From NCBI RefSeq assembly GCF_005938105.1, contig NZ_VCPE01000024.1, positions 1-54,237 of the forward strand: 54,237 nucleotides of DNA, written 5' to 3'. Positions 1 to 7,999 of the stretch are shown here, piece after piece. The stretch's first letter is position 1. Each line of letters opens with the position of its first letter. The DNA is from Brucella haematophila. Lineage in GTDB: Bacteria; Pseudomonadota; Alphaproteobacteria; Rhizobiales; Rhizobiaceae. The notes under the pieces were generated by a model that had not been told where the DNA came from, made no database searches, and saw nothing but the letters and a program-made list of their open reading frames with translations. Position numbers and translations under genes: made by a program.

Positions 1-223
1 GCCAAACGACTGGCAGGTTGGCCAGACGGGCAAGGTTGTTGCACCGGAGCTTTACATCGCTGTCGGCATTTCCGGCGCGATCCAGCATCTGGCAGGCATG
101 AAAGACAGCCGCGTCATCGTCGCCATCAATAAGGACGAAGAAGCGCCGATCTTCCAGGTTGCCGATTACGGCCTCGTCGGTGATCTCTTCACCGTGCTGC
201 CGGAAATGGAAAAGCTGGCCTGA
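1..223 (+). CDS. etfA: Electron transfer flavoprotein alpha subunit, C-terminal part (partial)
   Basis: The window opens inside this gene; the frame runs from base 2 to a TGA at 221-223. The visible 73 residues contain [20 protein letters not shown] and an [13 protein letters not shown] segment, the hallmark FAD-binding C-terminal domain of EtfA. With EtfB it forms the soluble flavoprotein that passes electrons from acyl-CoA and other dehydrogenases to ETF-ubiquinone oxidoreductase. The start and any neighbouring etfB lie outside the window. It ends just before a double-hairpin repeat whose flanks end in runs of A and T, so that repeat probably also terminates transcription. Confidence 0.93.
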   Translation, partial: PNDWQVGQTGKVVAPELYIAVGISGAIQHLAGMKDSRVIVAINKDEEAPIFQVADYGLVGDLFTVLPEMEKLA

Positions 224-250
224 TCCATTCCCGCAAAGGGACAGATTGAA

Positions 251-368
251 AAAAAGCCGCTTAGAGCGCCGATCTGATTGGATCAGATCGGCGCTCTAAA
301 TGTTTATTTTAACGCGCATCCCGAAAACCGTTTCACACTTTTCGGGATGCGCTCTAAGCGGGTTTTTT
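251..368. repeat. Two-hairpin mosaic palindromic repeat (RIME-like), probable bidirectional terminator
   Basis: The first hairpin has perfect 18-bp arms at 261-278 and 282-299 around TGG. The second has perfect 14-bp arms at 314-327 and 339-352. An outer arm near 258-267 (CGCTTAGAGC) pairs with 351-360, so the whole element can fold as a cruciform. It is bounded by AAAAAAG on the left and GGGTTTTTT on the right and lies between the convergent etfA and ABC ATPase genes, as expected for a two-way terminator. A variant of both hairpins recurs near 38877-38975. Confidence 0.85.
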
Positions 369-373
369 ATTGT

Positions 374-1435
374 TCAGTCTGCCAGCACCAGCAGATCATG
401 GGCTGCGAAATGCACGGTCACCTTGTCACCGCGCTGTGGCGGCGGCTGCGTCGGATCGTTGAACGTGTCGAAGGACAGGCGGTTTTTGCCGAGCGCCACG
501 CGCGTGCGGATGACGGAGCCGAGGAAATGCACATCCTCGATGGTCGCATCCAGCGAAGTGTCGTGGCTCTTGCGCGCTTCAAGGCTGATGGCTTCAGGGC
601 GCAGCGCCAGCGTCACCGGCTTGCCCTTCGGATGATGGCCAAGCGTGTCGCGCACGGTGATCATGCGACCGTCGAGGTCGATACCGTTCTTCTCCGGTTC
701 GCTGACCGAAGCTTCCAGCATATTGAGCGTGCCCACGAAGGACGCCACGAAACGCGAGGCCGGACGGTTGTAAATGTCGAAAGGCGAGCCGATCTGGTCG
801 GCGCGACCTTCATGCATGACCACGATGCGATCGGAAATCGACAGCGCTTCTTCCTGATCATGCGTCACGAAGACCGTCGTGATGCCGAGCTTTTGCTGGA
901 TGGTGCGGATTTCCTCACGCAGGCTGATGCGGATCTTGGCATCAAGCGCCGAGAGCGGCTCATCGAGTAGCAGTACCTGCGGCTTGGTGGCAAGCGCGCG
1001 GGCAAGCGCCACACGCTGTTGTTGGCCGCCGGACATCTGATAGGGATAGCGGTCCGCCAGATGGTCGAGGCGGATGAGGCCGAGCATTTCCTTCACCGTG
1101 GCGTCGATTTCCGCCTTCGGCTTGCCAGCAACGCGCAGGCCGAACGAAACGTTCTGCGCAACCGTCATGTTGGGAAACAGCGCATAGGCCTGAAACACCA
1201 TGCCGATATTGCGCTGGTTCGGCTTGAGGTCGACCACGTCGGTGCCGTTGATCTCGATGGAGCCGTTATCCGGGTCTTCGAAACCAGCGATCATCCGCAG
1301 CACGGTGGTCTTGCCGCAGCCCGATGGCCCGAGGAAGGAGACGAATTCGCCCTTTTCCACGGCGAGGTTGAAATCGTGGACGACGGTATTGGCGCCGAAG
1401 CTCTTTTTCAGGTTCTTGATATTGAGAAAAGCCAT
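374..1435 (-). CDS. ABC transporter ATP-binding protein (Fe(III)/polyamine/phosphosugar-type)
   Basis: Cytoplasmic ATPase that powers the importer encoded just upstream. Walker A GPSGCGKTT is at residues 36-44, the signature SGGQQQR at 135-141 and the Walker B/D-loop LLLDEPLSALD at about 155-165. The C-terminal 120 residues fit a TOBE regulatory domain. The 353-residue length is normal for the CUT1/FbpC/PotA group. It is the last gene of a binding protein, permease, permease, ATPase operon. Similar systems are often annotated as iron(III) transporters, but substrates in this group include iron, polyamines, phosphonates and sugar phosphates. The sequence does not settle which. Confidence 0.9.
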   Translation of the reverse strand: MAFLNIKNLKKSFGANTVVHDFNLAVEKGEFVSFLGPSGCGKTTVLRMIAGFEDPDNGSIEINGTDVVDLKPNQRNIGMVFQAYALFPNMTVAQNVSFGLRVAGKPKAEIDATVKEMLGLIRLDHLADRYPYQMSGGQQQRVALARALATKPQVLLLDEPLSALDAKIRISLREEIRTIQQKLGITTVFVTHDQEEALSISDRIVVMHEGRADQIGSPFDIYNRPASRFVASFVGTLNMLEASVSEPEKNGIDLDGRMITVRDTLGHHPKGKPVTLALRPEAISLEARKSHDTSLDATIEDVHFLGSVIRTRVALGKNRLSFDTFNDPTQPPPQRGDKVTVHFAAHDLLVLAD

Positions 1436-1440
1436 GAACG

Positions 1441-2238
1441 TTACCCGGCGGTTGTCTTGAATTTATTGAGGCGCGAAACGAGCTGCAACATGATGATCGC
1501 CAGCCAAGTGATGCCAAACGAAATGATCGCCAGCGCAGACGGTTCGTAAGCGCGGTTGGCGCCCACCAGCTGGAGATAGGGTCCGAAAGCCGGACGGTTC
1601 AGAAGCGAAGCCAGCGTGAACTCGCCGATGACGATGGCGAAAGTGATGAAGGCGCCGCTCATCACGCCCGAAATAACATTCGGGAAGATGACCTTGAACA
1701 TGATCGTGGGCCAGCTTGCACCAAGGCTCTGGGCGGCTTCCGTCAGCGTATTCACGTCGATGGTGCGCATGGCTGTGTCGACCGCGCGATACATGTAAGG
1801 CAGCGACAATGTCATATAGCCAAACATCAACAGCACGTCGGTTGCACGCGTGGATGCGGTGAACGGCAGCCAGGAAGACGAGTTGTAGATGCGCAGATAG
1901 CCGAACACGATGACGATGGCCGGAATGACCAGCGGCATCAGAGTGATGAATTCCATCACTGGGCGCAATTGCGGCAGGCGCAGACGCACCCAATAGGCGG
2001 TCGGTACAACCAGCAGGACACCGAAAATGATGGTCAAAATGCCCAGCAGGATCGAATAGCCGAAGGTTGCCTGGAAATTCGGATCGGTGAAGACGACGCG
2101 ATAGGCGTCGAAGGAATATTCGCCGCGCCGCATGCGCAGCGAGAACTCGAACGTGCCAATGAGCGGCACGAGGAAGTAGACCGCGCCAATGAAGAAGGCG
2201 ATCCACGCTCCGATTTTCTGAGCCGTCGAGCCTTTCAT
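1441..2238 (-). CDS. ABC transporter permease (second membrane subunit)
   Basis: Integral inner-membrane protein of about 265 residues with six predicted hydrophobic segments, first one IAFFIGAVYFLVPLIG. The binding-protein-dependent permease (EAA) loop is at about 175-200, around AAQSLGASWPTIMFKVIFP. I chose the ATG at 2238 because it forms an ATGA overlap with the stop of the upstream permease and has AAAGG 8 bases before it; a GTG at 2247 would add three residues. It pairs with the upstream permease to form the channel. Confidence 0.88.
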   Translation of the reverse strand: MKGSTAQKIGAWIAFFIGAVYFLVPLIGTFEFSLRMRRGEYSFDAYRVVFTDPNFQATFGYSILLGILTIIFGVLLVVPTAYWVRLRLPQLRPVMEFITLMPLVIPAIVIVFGYLRIYNSSSWLPFTASTRATDVLLMFGYMTLSLPYMYRAVDTAMRTIDVNTLTEAAQSLGASWPTIMFKVIFPNVISGVMSGAFITFAIVIGEFTLASLLNRPAFGPYLQLVGANRAYEPSALAIISFGITWLAIIMLQLVSRLNKFKTTAG

Positions 2239-3137
2239 CGCTGCCACCTTTCGGCGCGCATACGCAGCCAGATATAGATCAGGTTGGATATGCCGGTGAT
2301 GACGATCATGCCGAGCGCCAGCGCATAGCCGAGATTCTGGTTATGCAGAACGTCACCGCGGATCTGCGCATAGAGCAGGATCGGCACGATGTTGAGCGAC
2401 GAGCCGGTCAGCGCATAGGCGGTTGCAATAGCGCCGAAGGCATTGGCGAAAAGCAACAGCGTCGTGCCGAGCAGGCTTGGCCACAGGATCGGGAAGGCCA
2501 CCATGCGCCAGTATTGCGCATTGGTTGCGCCGAGGATCGAGGAAGCCTCGCGCCATTCCTTCTTCAGACCGTCCAGCGCTGGCGTCAGGATGAGCACCAT
2601 CAGCGGGATCTGGAAGAAGAGATAGGTCAGCGTCAGGCCGAAGAAGCTGAGGAGGTTAAAGCCGGTCGAATAGAGATTGAAGCCGAACCACTCTCGCAGC
2701 AGGATCGTCACGAAGCCAGTGCGCCCGAGCGTCGCCAGAAAGGCGAAGGCAAGCGGCACGCCCGCAAAGTTGGAGGCCACGCCGGAAAAGGTCAGAACGG
2801 TCGGGCGCAGCCAGGACGGCAGATTGCCCAACACCACGGCCCAGGCCAGAAAGAAGCCGATGATTGCGCCGCCGATGGCCGATGCAAGGCTGACCTTGAT
2901 TGAAATCCAGTAGGCGCTCATGATCTGCGGCTGAAACAGGTCGTTGATGTTCTGGAGCGTGAAATTGCCCGCCGGGTCCTGAAACGCACCGATGATGAGA
3001 TACATCGTCGGCCAGATCAGGAAGAGAATGGCGAAGAGGAAAAACGGCGCCACGCCAAGCCATGTCAGCGGTAGTCGGCGTTTGCGAACGCTACCGACCG
3101 GACTGGCTGGGGCTGCTGTATCGGCTACTGAACTCAT
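2235..3137 (-). CDS. ABC transporter permease (first membrane subunit)
   Basis: About 300 residues: a short charged N-terminus, a first membrane segment LGVAPFFLFAILFLIWP and several further helices. The cytoplasmic EAA loop is EASSILGATNAQYWRMVAFPILWP. The ATG at 3137 (MSSVADTAAP) follows a purine-rich GAAGAAAGAG and gives a normal N-terminus; the open frame reaches up to 3197, but that would add a non-homologous-looking leader. It is separated from the binding-protein gene by a hairpin that probably lowers expression of the membrane subunits relative to the binding protein. Confidence 0.87.
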   Translation of the reverse strand: MSSVADTAAPASPVGSVRKRRLPLTWLGVAPFFLFAILFLIWPTMYLIIGAFQDPAGNFTLQNINDLFQPQIMSAYWISIKVSLASAIGGAIIGFFLAWAVVLGNLPSWLRPTVLTFSGVASNFAGVPLAFAFLATLGRTGFVTILLREWFGFNLYSTGFNLLSFFGLTLTYLFFQIPLMVLILTPALDGLKKEWREASSILGATNAQYWRMVAFPILWPSLLGTTLLLFANAFGAIATAYALTGSSLNIVPILLYAQIRGDVLHNQNLGYALALGMIVITGISNLIYIWLRMRAERWQR

Positions 3138-3240
3138 GCGCTCTTTCTTCGGCTGTTCGTTTCGCATGCGCTGCATGCGAAAACAGGCAAGATACACGAC
3201 AGATCCGTCGAGTAGAGGCCAAAAAACGGGAAAATTGGAA

Positions 3241-3273
3241 TTGGACCAACCGGGAAACGCCCGGCTGGTCCAA
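3241..3273 (-). terminator. Intercistronic hairpin between binding protein and permease genes
   Basis: The arms 3241-3254 and 3260-3273 form a 14-bp stem with a single G-T type mismatch and a five-base loop. In the direction of transcription it is followed by T-rich sequence (AATTTTCCCGTTTTTT). This fits partial termination or 3-prime protection of the abundant binding-protein message, common in importer operons. Read-through must occur if the operon is single. Confidence 0.6.
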
Positions 3274-3315
3274 TACCTTTTTCACAGGTCCATCGTCAGA
3301 AACGAACGAAGTCGC

Positions 3316-4419
3316 TTACTTGACGTTGGCGCCGACGACGCTGTCCCATTCCTTGGTGATCGTTGCCTGTGCGGCGTCAATCTGTTCCAGGGTCGGGAAG
3401 ATTGCCTTTTCATAGGCGGTTGCGTCCGGCAGCTTGTCGAGCAGATCCTGCGGGATCTTGCCAGCCTTGCTCATCGCGTTGAAGCGGATCGGGTGGCAGT
3501 AGCCCTTCAGATAGCCGATCTGGCCTTCATCCGAATAGATGTATTCCATCCAGAGCTTGGCAGCGTTCGGATGCGGTGCGTAAGCGCTGATGGCCTGCAC
3601 ATAGACGCCGGCAATCACGCCCGACTTCGGGATGATGGTTTCAACTTCCGGGTTGCCCTTCAGCGTGTCGCGGTCGGCGAGCGCGTTGTAGTCCCAACGG
3701 ATGATGATCGGGGTCGAGCCCTGTGCCAGCGAAGCGGCCTTGCCGATAACCGGAACGAAGTTGCCCTTTGCATTCAGGTCCTTGAAGAATTCCAGGCCCT
3801 TCTTGCCAGCGGCTTCGCCCGGCTCTGCGCCAGCTGCGATGCCGGCGGCATGAACGCCGAGAATAGCCTGTGCCGAAACGCGCGGATCGCCAGCCAGCGA
3901 AACGGCATTAGCATAATCGCTCTTCAGAAGGTCAGCCCAGTCCTGCGGCGCGTCCTTGATGATGTCCTTGTTCACTTCGAAGGCCAGAACGCCGTAATAA
4001 TCGCCGTACCAGTAGCCTTCGGCATCCTTGGCGCTATCCGGAATTTCGTCCCAGGTCGAAACCTTGTAAGGCTGGATCAGGCCGTCTTTCTTGGCCGAGG
4101 TGCCGAAAGCAAAGCCGACGTCGATCACGTCCGGAGCCTGCGGGCCCTTATTGTCCTTGTTGGCCTTGATGGCTTCAATTTCATCGCCCGAACCGGCATC
4201 CGGGTTCAGTTCGTTGACCTTGATTCCGTACTTGTCCTTGAAGTTCTTGATGATATCGCCATAGCCGCACCAGTCGTGCGGGAGTGCGATGGTGGTGAGT
4301 TCGCCTTCTGCCTTGGCTGCAGCGATCAGTTCGGCTGACGGCTCGGCAGCGGCGATGGAAACTCCGGCAACGGCGATAGCGGTCGAAAGCGACAGCAGAC
4401 GCGCTGTATAGCTAAGCAT
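3316..4419 (-). CDS. Periplasmic substrate-binding protein of ABC importer
   Basis: A 367-residue secreted binding protein. The N-terminus MLSYTARLLSLSTAIAVAGV ending in AAAEP is a Sec signal peptide with cleavage near residue 25. The rest is a type II periplasmic binding fold of the iron(III)/spermidine family, with features such as PDVIDVGFAFG and KGYCHPIRFNA. A strong ribosome site AGGGGAG lies seven bases before the ATG. First gene of the minus-strand operon. The ligand cannot be read from sequence; no clear tyrosine pair typical of ferric-binding proteins was identified, so an iron role is only a guess. Confidence 0.88.
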   Translation of the reverse strand: MLSYTARLLSLSTAIAVAGVSIAAAEPSAELIAAAKAEGELTTIALPHDWCGYGDIIKNFKDKYGIKVNELNPDAGSGDEIEAIKANKDNKGPQAPDVIDVGFAFGTSAKKDGLIQPYKVSTWDEIPDSAKDAEGYWYGDYYGVLAFEVNKDIIKDAPQDWADLLKSDYANAVSLAGDPRVSAQAILGVHAAGIAAGAEPGEAAGKKGLEFFKDLNAKGNFVPVIGKAASLAQGSTPIIIRWDYNALADRDTLKGNPEVETIIPKSGVIAGVYVQAISAYAPHPNAAKLWMEYIYSDEGQIGYLKGYCHPIRFNAMSKAGKIPQDLLDKLPDATAYEKAIFPTLEQIDAAQATITKEWDSVVGANVK

Positions 4420-4611
4420 TGTTTGACTCCCCTAATATAGGTCGACGAAAGCCCCCGGCCAATTCCGGAGCCCGCCTACCCGTTACCCGCCCGACATGAC
4501 GGTTGGATGACAGTTTGCTGCTTGTCACAAATTGCCAACAGCAGAAAGTGAAACACGTTTTCAGTAGCTTAGCAATTCATCCCTGTGGGGAAGGGGCATT
4601 TTTATGACAAG

Positions 4612-4644
4612 AAATGTGACAGAAGTTTCGCGGTTGTCACATTT
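4612..4644. promoter_or_regulatory. Inverted repeat upstream of the importer operon (candidate operator)
   Basis: Ten-base arms AAATGTGACA (4612-4621) and TGTCACATTT (4635-4644) are separated by 13 bases, and a further TTGTCACAAA lies near 4525. The sites fall within about 225 bases upstream of the binding-protein start and outside any convincing gene. A dimeric regulator site is an inference from symmetry only. Confidence 0.4.
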
Positions 4645-4712
4645 TGAACGGAAGCTGTTCCCGCTACGACAAGGATTTGCCTGCTCGCGGCGTGGTTGTG
4701 TTTTCCAACCCT

Positions 4713-4754
4713 TCAAACGAAAAAACCCGAAAGGCTTGTGAACCTTTCGGGTTT
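4713..4754 (-). terminator. Intrinsic terminator of emrB
   Basis: A perfect 12-bp stem (4723-4734 with 4743-4754) has an eight-base loop. Reading the minus strand, the stem runs directly into TTTTTTCGTTT. It lies 56 bases beyond the emrB stop and separates emrB from the promoter region of the importer. Confidence 0.85.
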
Positions 4755-4809
4755 CGTATGAAAGCTTGGGAGGGTGCTTTCAGGGTGTCTTTTCCGGTCG
4801 GTCGGACGG

Positions 4810-6387
4810 CTAGTGCCCGCCGCCGCCACCGGCCACTTGCTTTGGCTTGCGCAACAGGATGGCGCAGACGGCCAGCGAGCAGAACATCATCGTCAGAATG
4901 AAGAACACGTCGATGAAGGACAGAAGCGTCGCCTGCTGCCGGACCATACCCGACAATTTGGAAATCGCGATTGTTGCGCCGTCGAGACCAGCGGCGTTGT
5001 ATTTCGCTGTCAGGTTGGCGAGCATCTGCTCGGCTTCCGCATTGCCCCAGCGCACATGTTCGGCAAGCCGGTCATAATGCATGTCGCCGCGGCGCGTCAG
5101 GATGGTGTTGATGACCGCAAGGCCGACTGCACCGCCGAGGTTACGCGTCAGGTTGAAGAGGCCGGAGGCGTTCTTCAAAAGGGCAGGCGGCAGCGTGCCC
5201 AGCGCCAGATTGTTGATCGGCACCATGCAGAGCATCAGCGAACAGCCGCGCAGGATCTGCGGGATCAGCAATTCATGGAAATCCCAGTCGGCGGTCAGGC
5301 CGGTGACGGTCCATGTACCAGCGGCAAAGCCGAGGAAGCCGATCATCATCATCAGGCGCGGGTCCATGCGATTGGACAGGAAGCCAGCAACGGGTGCGGT
5401 CATGAACATGGCAAGACCGCTGACGAACAGCGCTTCGCCGATCTGCAACGCATCATAGCCGCGCACACTGGCGAGATAGAGCGGATAGAGATAGGTCAGC
5501 CCGTAAAGTCCCACGCCCATGACGAAGGAAAACAGCGAGCCAAACGCGAAATTGACGTTCTTGAAGGCACGCAAATCCACGATGGGTTCTTCGGATGTGA
5601 AGGCGCGATAGAAGAAGAGGATGCCGCCGACGGTCATGACAATGGTCAGGATGAATATGGCCTGATCCTGCAACCAGTCGTTACGCGGGCCTTCTTCCAG
5701 CACATATTCCATGGAGCCGAGGAAGGCTGCCATACCGATAAGACCCCACCAGTCGAACTTGCTGAGAAGCGAGCTGTCGCCTTCGTCGAAGTCGATCAGG
5801 TTCCAGGCGGCGATGGTGACCAGAATGCCGGGGCCGACATTGACCAGAAACAGCCAGTGCCAGGAAAAGGCGTGGCTGAGATAGCCGCCGACCGTCGGGC
5901 CGATGGTCGGTGCAAGCGTGGCCACAAGGCCGATCATCGGCGAGACGATGGAGCGCTTGGAGGGTGGGAAGATGGTGAAGGCTGCCGCGAACACGCTGGG
6001 GATCATGCCGCCGCCGATGAAGCCCTGAATGGCACGATAGACGATCATCTGATCGATATTCGTCGCGGTGGCGCAGAGCATGCTGGCCAGCGTGAAGCCC
6101 GCCGCCGAAAGCGTAAACAGCACACGTGTCGACAAGAGCCGCCCGAGGAAGCCGGACAGCGGGATCATGATGACTTCCGCGATCAGATAGGATGTCTGCA
6201 CCCACGAAATTTCGTCGGAGCTGGCGCTCAGGCCCGCCTGAATTTCGGACAATGATGCCGAGACGATCTGGATGTCGAGAATCGCCATGAACATGCCGAA
6301 GACCATGGCCAGAAAGGCGACAGCCTTTTTGGGGTCGATGCGGTCATCTGCCGGGGCTATTGGCCCCATTGTCGTGTCTGCGGCCAT
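4810..6387 (-). CDS. emrB: Multidrug efflux MFS transporter, EmrB/QacA (DHA2) family
   Basis: A 525-residue inner-membrane antiporter of the 14-helix DHA2 class. Helix 1 carries the family motif around MFMAILDIQIVSASLSEIQ, and RAIQGFIGGGMIPSVFAAAF fits the motif C region. Length is normal. The C-terminus is unusual, ending in GGGGGH. It works with a periplasmic adaptor, here the emrA product next door, to export hydrophobic compounds and proton uncouplers. The gene is preceded by GGAG nine bases before the ATG. Although emrA precedes it on the same strand, a terminator and repeats lie between them, so it may have its own promoter. Confidence 0.92.
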   Translation of the reverse strand: MAADTTMGPIAPADDRIDPKKAVAFLAMVFGMFMAILDIQIVSASLSEIQAGLSASSDEISWVQTSYLIAEVIMIPLSGFLGRLLSTRVLFTLSAAGFTLASMLCATATNIDQMIVYRAIQGFIGGGMIPSVFAAAFTIFPPSKRSIVSPMIGLVATLAPTIGPTVGGYLSHAFSWHWLFLVNVGPGILVTIAAWNLIDFDEGDSSLLSKFDWWGLIGMAAFLGSMEYVLEEGPRNDWLQDQAIFILTIVMTVGGILFFYRAFTSEEPIVDLRAFKNVNFAFGSLFSFVMGVGLYGLTYLYPLYLASVRGYDALQIGEALFVSGLAMFMTAPVAGFLSNRMDPRLMMMIGFLGFAAGTWTVTGLTADWDFHELLIPQILRGCSLMLCMVPINNLALGTLPPALLKNASGLFNLTRNLGGAVGLAVINTILTRRGDMHYDRLAEHVRWGNAEAEQMLANLTAKYNAAGLDGATIAISKLSGMVRQQATLLSFIDVFFILTMMFCSLAVCAILLRKPKQVAGGGGGH

Positions 6388-6408
6388 GACGGCGCACTCC
6401 GGAATGAA

Positions 6409-6563
6409 GCATTTCCAGCAAAAGTGCGAAGCGGTTTTGCGTTGGACAATGCGGTGCGAAACAAGACTGCATTTCCAGCAAAAGTGCGAAGCGGTTTTGC
6501 GTTGGATAATGCGTAAAAATAACTAGAGCGGTTCCGGCGATTCCGTAAAGCGGGAACCGCTCT
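6409..6563. repeat. Tandem copies of the palindromic mosaic repeat between emrA and emrB
   Basis: Two almost identical 44-base units (6409-6452 and 6469-6512) of the form GCATTTCCAGCAAAAGTGCG ... AATGC lie head to tail. A second hairpin follows with AGAGCGGTTCC (6525-6535) facing GGAACCGCTCT (6553-6563). The units recur singly at 10026, 20373 and 50414. The tandem duplication is unique in this window. Confidence 0.85.
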
Positions 6564-6564
6564 G

Positions 6565-6600
6565 GAAGAAAAGACGGCGCGGAACACAAAAGCCGCGCCG
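6565..6600 (-). terminator. Probable terminator of emrA
   Basis: The arms CGGCGCGG (6575-6582) and CCGCGCCG (6593-6600) pair perfectly. On the minus strand the stem is followed by TCTTTTCTTCC. It lies 36 bases past the emrA stop. Its position suggests that emrA and emrB are not transcribed equally. Confidence 0.65.
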
Positions 6601-6635
6601 CTGCTTATCCTTGCGACAATCGCATCGTCGAACTG

Positions 6636-7874
6636 TTAGTTCGACTTGTCTTCAGGGGCGGTACGCGTATCGATGTCCACGACAACGCTTAGACCGGCGC
6701 GGATTTTACCGGAGTCCAGCGCATCCTGAGGAATGGCGATACGGACCGGTACGCGCTGCACCACCTTGGTGAAGTTGCCGGTGGCGTTTTCCGGCGGCAA
6801 AAGCGAGAACACAGCGCCCGAAGCGGGAGCGACCGAAACGACCTTGCCGTCAAACTTGGTGCCGTCGATGGCGTCGACATAGATATGTGCCGTCTCGCCG
6901 GTCTTGATGTTGGCGAGCTGCGTTTCCTTGTAATTGGCGTCGATATAGAGCTGACCGACCGGCACCAGTGCTGCGATCTTCTGACCGGCGGATACGAGGT
7001 CGCCCTTCTTGCCGGAGAGATTGCCGACCACGCCGTCGAACGGTGCGCGTAATGTAGTGAAGGCCAAATCACGAGCCGCTTTATCACGAGCAAGTTCTAG
7101 CGATTTCGTGCCGCTGTCGGTTTCTCTATACTGCGCATTGAGAACGTCGATATTCGCCTTGGCGGAAGCGATCTGTGCATCGGCGCTGGCAACATTGGCG
7201 CGTGCCTGATCGAGCGACGACTGGGCCGTGTCGAGATCGGCCTGCGCAACAAAACGCGTGGCGTGCAGTTTTTGCATGCGCGTCAGGGTGGCCTGCGCAT
7301 TGATCAGGACGGCATTGGCCGCCTGCTTCTGGGCCTCAGCCTGCTGCTGAGTGGCCTGGGCTGCAGTCGTCTGCGCGACGATGCGGGCCAGGGTTTCCTT
7401 TTGCGTGGAAAGCTTGGCTTCCGTCTCGTCGAGAGCGATCTGATAATCGCCGGAATCGAGCTGGAAGATCACATCACCAGCCTTGACATGCTGGTTGGCG
7501 ACGACCGGAATATTGTCGATATAGCCCGTGACTTTCGGCGCGATGGACGCGATATCGCCCTGTACATAGGCGTCGTCGGTCGAAACCATGAAGCGGCCCA
7601 CGGTCCAATAATCATAGCCATACCAGAGGCCTGCGGCCACGGCGACGATCAAAACACCTGGCAGCACAACGCGTTTGCCGAAGCCCTTTTTCTCGCCACC
7701 TTTCACGGTTTCCTTATGCGGCGTCTCCTGTGGACGCGCATTGGGTACAGCGTGGGGCTGCGTTCTCTCGTTCTGCGGTGCATCATTTGTCGCCGGAGCT
7801 TCGTCCGGCGTAAAGGTTTTGGCCGTCGGAAACTGGCGAATATCGGCCTGATCTACAGACTTCTTGGCAGTCAT
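6636..7874 (-). CDS. emrA: Membrane fusion (HlyD/EmrA-family) efflux adaptor
   Basis: About 412 residues. A proline- and charge-rich cytoplasmic N-terminus is followed by one membrane anchor (VVLPGVLIVAVAAGLWYGY). Next come the lipoyl/barrel-sandwich halves (DDAYVQGDIASIAPKVTGYI and LRAPFDGVVGNL) flanking a long alanine/glutamine-rich coiled-coil hairpin, and a C-terminal beta-barrel. It links the EmrB pump to an outer-membrane channel. I prefer the ATG at 7874 (MTAKKS); a GTG at 7892 is in frame. The gene starts next to two identical palindromes shared with the divergent tetR gene, so it is probably repressed by that regulator. Confidence 0.9.
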   Translation of the reverse strand: MTAKKSVDQADIRQFPTAKTFTPDEAPATNDAPQNERTQPHAVPNARPQETPHKETVKGGEKKGFGKRVVLPGVLIVAVAAGLWYGYDYWTVGRFMVSTDDAYVQGDIASIAPKVTGYIDNIPVVANQHVKAGDVIFQLDSGDYQIALDETEAKLSTQKETLARIVAQTTAAQATQQQAEAQKQAANAVLINAQATLTRMQKLHATRFVAQADLDTAQSSLDQARANVASADAQIASAKANIDVLNAQYRETDSGTKSLELARDKAARDLAFTTLRAPFDGVVGNLSGKKGDLVSAGQKIAALVPVGQLYIDANYKETQLANIKTGETAHIYVDAIDGTKFDGKVVSVAPASGAVFSLLPPENATGNFTKVVQRVPVRIAIPQDALDSGKIRAGLSVVVDIDTRTAPEDKSN

Positions 7875-7902
7875 AGGAGAAACTTTCTGCACATCCAGTG
7901 GA

Positions 7903-7980
7903 TTGAACCGCTCGGTTCGATGTTGACATAATCCAATAAGATGCGCATATCAAGCGATATCGAACCGCTCGGTTCGAAAA
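7903..7980. promoter_or_regulatory. Divergent promoter with two TetR-type operators
   Basis: The core GAACCGCTCGGTTC occurs at 7905-7918 and again within the longer perfect palindrome TCGAACCGCTCGGTTCGA at 7960-7977; centres are 57 bases apart. Between them a plus-strand TTGACA (7923-7928) with a CATATC-like -10 about 17 bases on, and a minus-strand TTGATA with TTATGT, form overlapping divergent promoters. Flanking operators of this kind are typical for autoregulated TetR repressors of efflux pumps. Confidence 0.8.
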
Positions 7981-7999
7981 AATATAAGAGTTTTGTGAT

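Noticed and set aside
278-970. Open frame of 230 codons opposite the ABC ATPase gene
   Set aside because: It is the antisense of a strongly conserved ATPase; its product is Arg/His-rich with no known motif.
2992-4338. Open frame of 448 codons on the plus strand over the binding-protein gene
   Set aside because: Antisense shadow; the minus-strand reading has a signal peptide, ribosome site and family features.
4774-6255. Open frame of 493 codons opposite emrB
   Set aside because: Its translation is His/Gln/Asp-rich low-complexity, as expected from antisense of a GC-rich membrane protein.
6344-6589. Short open frames reading through the repeat units near 6.4-6.5 kb
   Set aside because: They translate the duplicated palindromes (identical peptide repeats) and have no independent support.
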